In this document: one piece after another, positions 63,742 to 64,000 of the stretch
Layout: each line of letters opens with the position of its first letter
Position numbering within the stretch: the first letter of the stretch is position 1
NCBI GenBank assembly: GCA_037389465.1
Contig: JAZARR010000193.1
Location: 62,001 to 126,000, forward strand
Direction: 5' to 3'
Origin: Baylisascaris procyonis
Taxonomy: Eukaryota > Nematoda > Chromadorea > Rhabditida > Ascarididae
DNA: 64,000 nt
Position numbers and translations under genes: made by a program
Notes under the pieces: model-generated
Told to the model about the DNA's origin: nothing
Database searches by the model: none
Seen by the model: the letters and a program-made list of their open reading frames with translations, nothing else

Positions 63742-64000
63742 CCAAGCCTAAGCCTTAGCCCAAGCCTAAGCCTAAGCTTGAGCCTAGGCCTAAGCCTGAG
63801 CCTAAGCCCCAGTCTATGCCCAGGCCTAAACCTAAGCCTGAGCCTGAGCTCAGCGTAAGAATAAGTATAAGCCTAAGCCTAAGCCTAAGCCTAAGCCAAG
63901 CAAAAGCCTAAGAATAAAGCCTAAGCATAAGTCGAAGCCTAAGCATAAGCCCAGGCTAAGGCCTAAGCCTAAGCCTAAGCCTAAGAATAAGCCTAAGCCC

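Larger units (their letters stand above)
59790..64000. repeat. Degenerate TTAGGC-type array (right)
   Basis: GCCTAA-type units on the + strand, the same orientation as the left array, continuing to the end of the window. The first about 400 bp are highly diverged (AAAGC, CATAAG, GAGCC variants); purity rises from about 60,180. The common variants differ from those on the left: AAACCCTAAG, AAGCATAAG, GCCCAGGCTTAGGCC and CCCCCTAAG. Marker islands A and B of the left array are absent. Reading frames are dipeptide artefacts. Confidence 0.96.

Overview
The window looks like nuclear DNA of a nematode. The dominant sequence is GCCTAA on the + strand, which is the complement of TTAGGC, the telomeric hexamer known from nematodes. 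The two genes that can be reconstructed are intron-rich eukaryotic genes of conserved animal families. The species cannot be named from the sequence. No rRNA, tRNA, CRISPR array or complete transposon was recognised.

Layout. (1) 1-25,490: a degenerate telomere-type array, almost entirely variants of GCCTAA (GCCCTAA, CCTAAC, GCTTAA, GCGTAA, TTAAG). It is not a simple array: a non-telomeric island of about 62 bp recurs 21 times, a second island recurs 8 times, and multi-kb blocks are copied with their variant pattern intact (offsets near 5.44, 9.77 and 9.89 kb). (2) 25,535-30,682, + strand: seven exons of a DDX3/Ded1-type DEAD-box RNA helicase (LAF-1/VBH-1 group). It retains everything from the TPGR motif to the stop codon but lacks the N-terminal part, including the Q motif and the Walker A motif; where the upstream exons should lie there is array. 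(3) 30,683-41,137: about 10.5 kb without a supported gene. (4) 41,138-47,742, - strand: six exons of a LIM-homeodomain transcription factor of the Lhx2/Lhx9/Apterous class (TTX-3 in nematodes); its 5' exon is unresolved. A 190-codon glutamine-rich open frame on the same strand at 49,270-49,842 may be its first exon or a separate gene. (5) 49,843-59,238: noncoding as far as can be seen, A/C-rich on the + strand, with homopolymers and small direct repeats. A possible terminal exon on the - strand lies at 59,239-59,299. (6) 59,655-59,790: a TG-rich tract. (7) 59,790-64,000: a second TTAGGC-type array in the same orientation as the first, carrying a different set of marker islands and an internal duplication of about 1.4 kb.

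The two recognisable genes encode a translation/RNP helicase and a neuronal selector-type transcription factor and have no evident functional link. The notable feature is the architecture: a gene island between two head-to-tail telomere-like arrays, one of which abuts a helicase gene with no visible 5' half. Long reading frames inside the arrays are artefacts: the hexamer has no stop codon in four of six frames and yields Pro-Lys, Leu-Ser, Leu-Gly or Arg-Leu dipeptide repeats.
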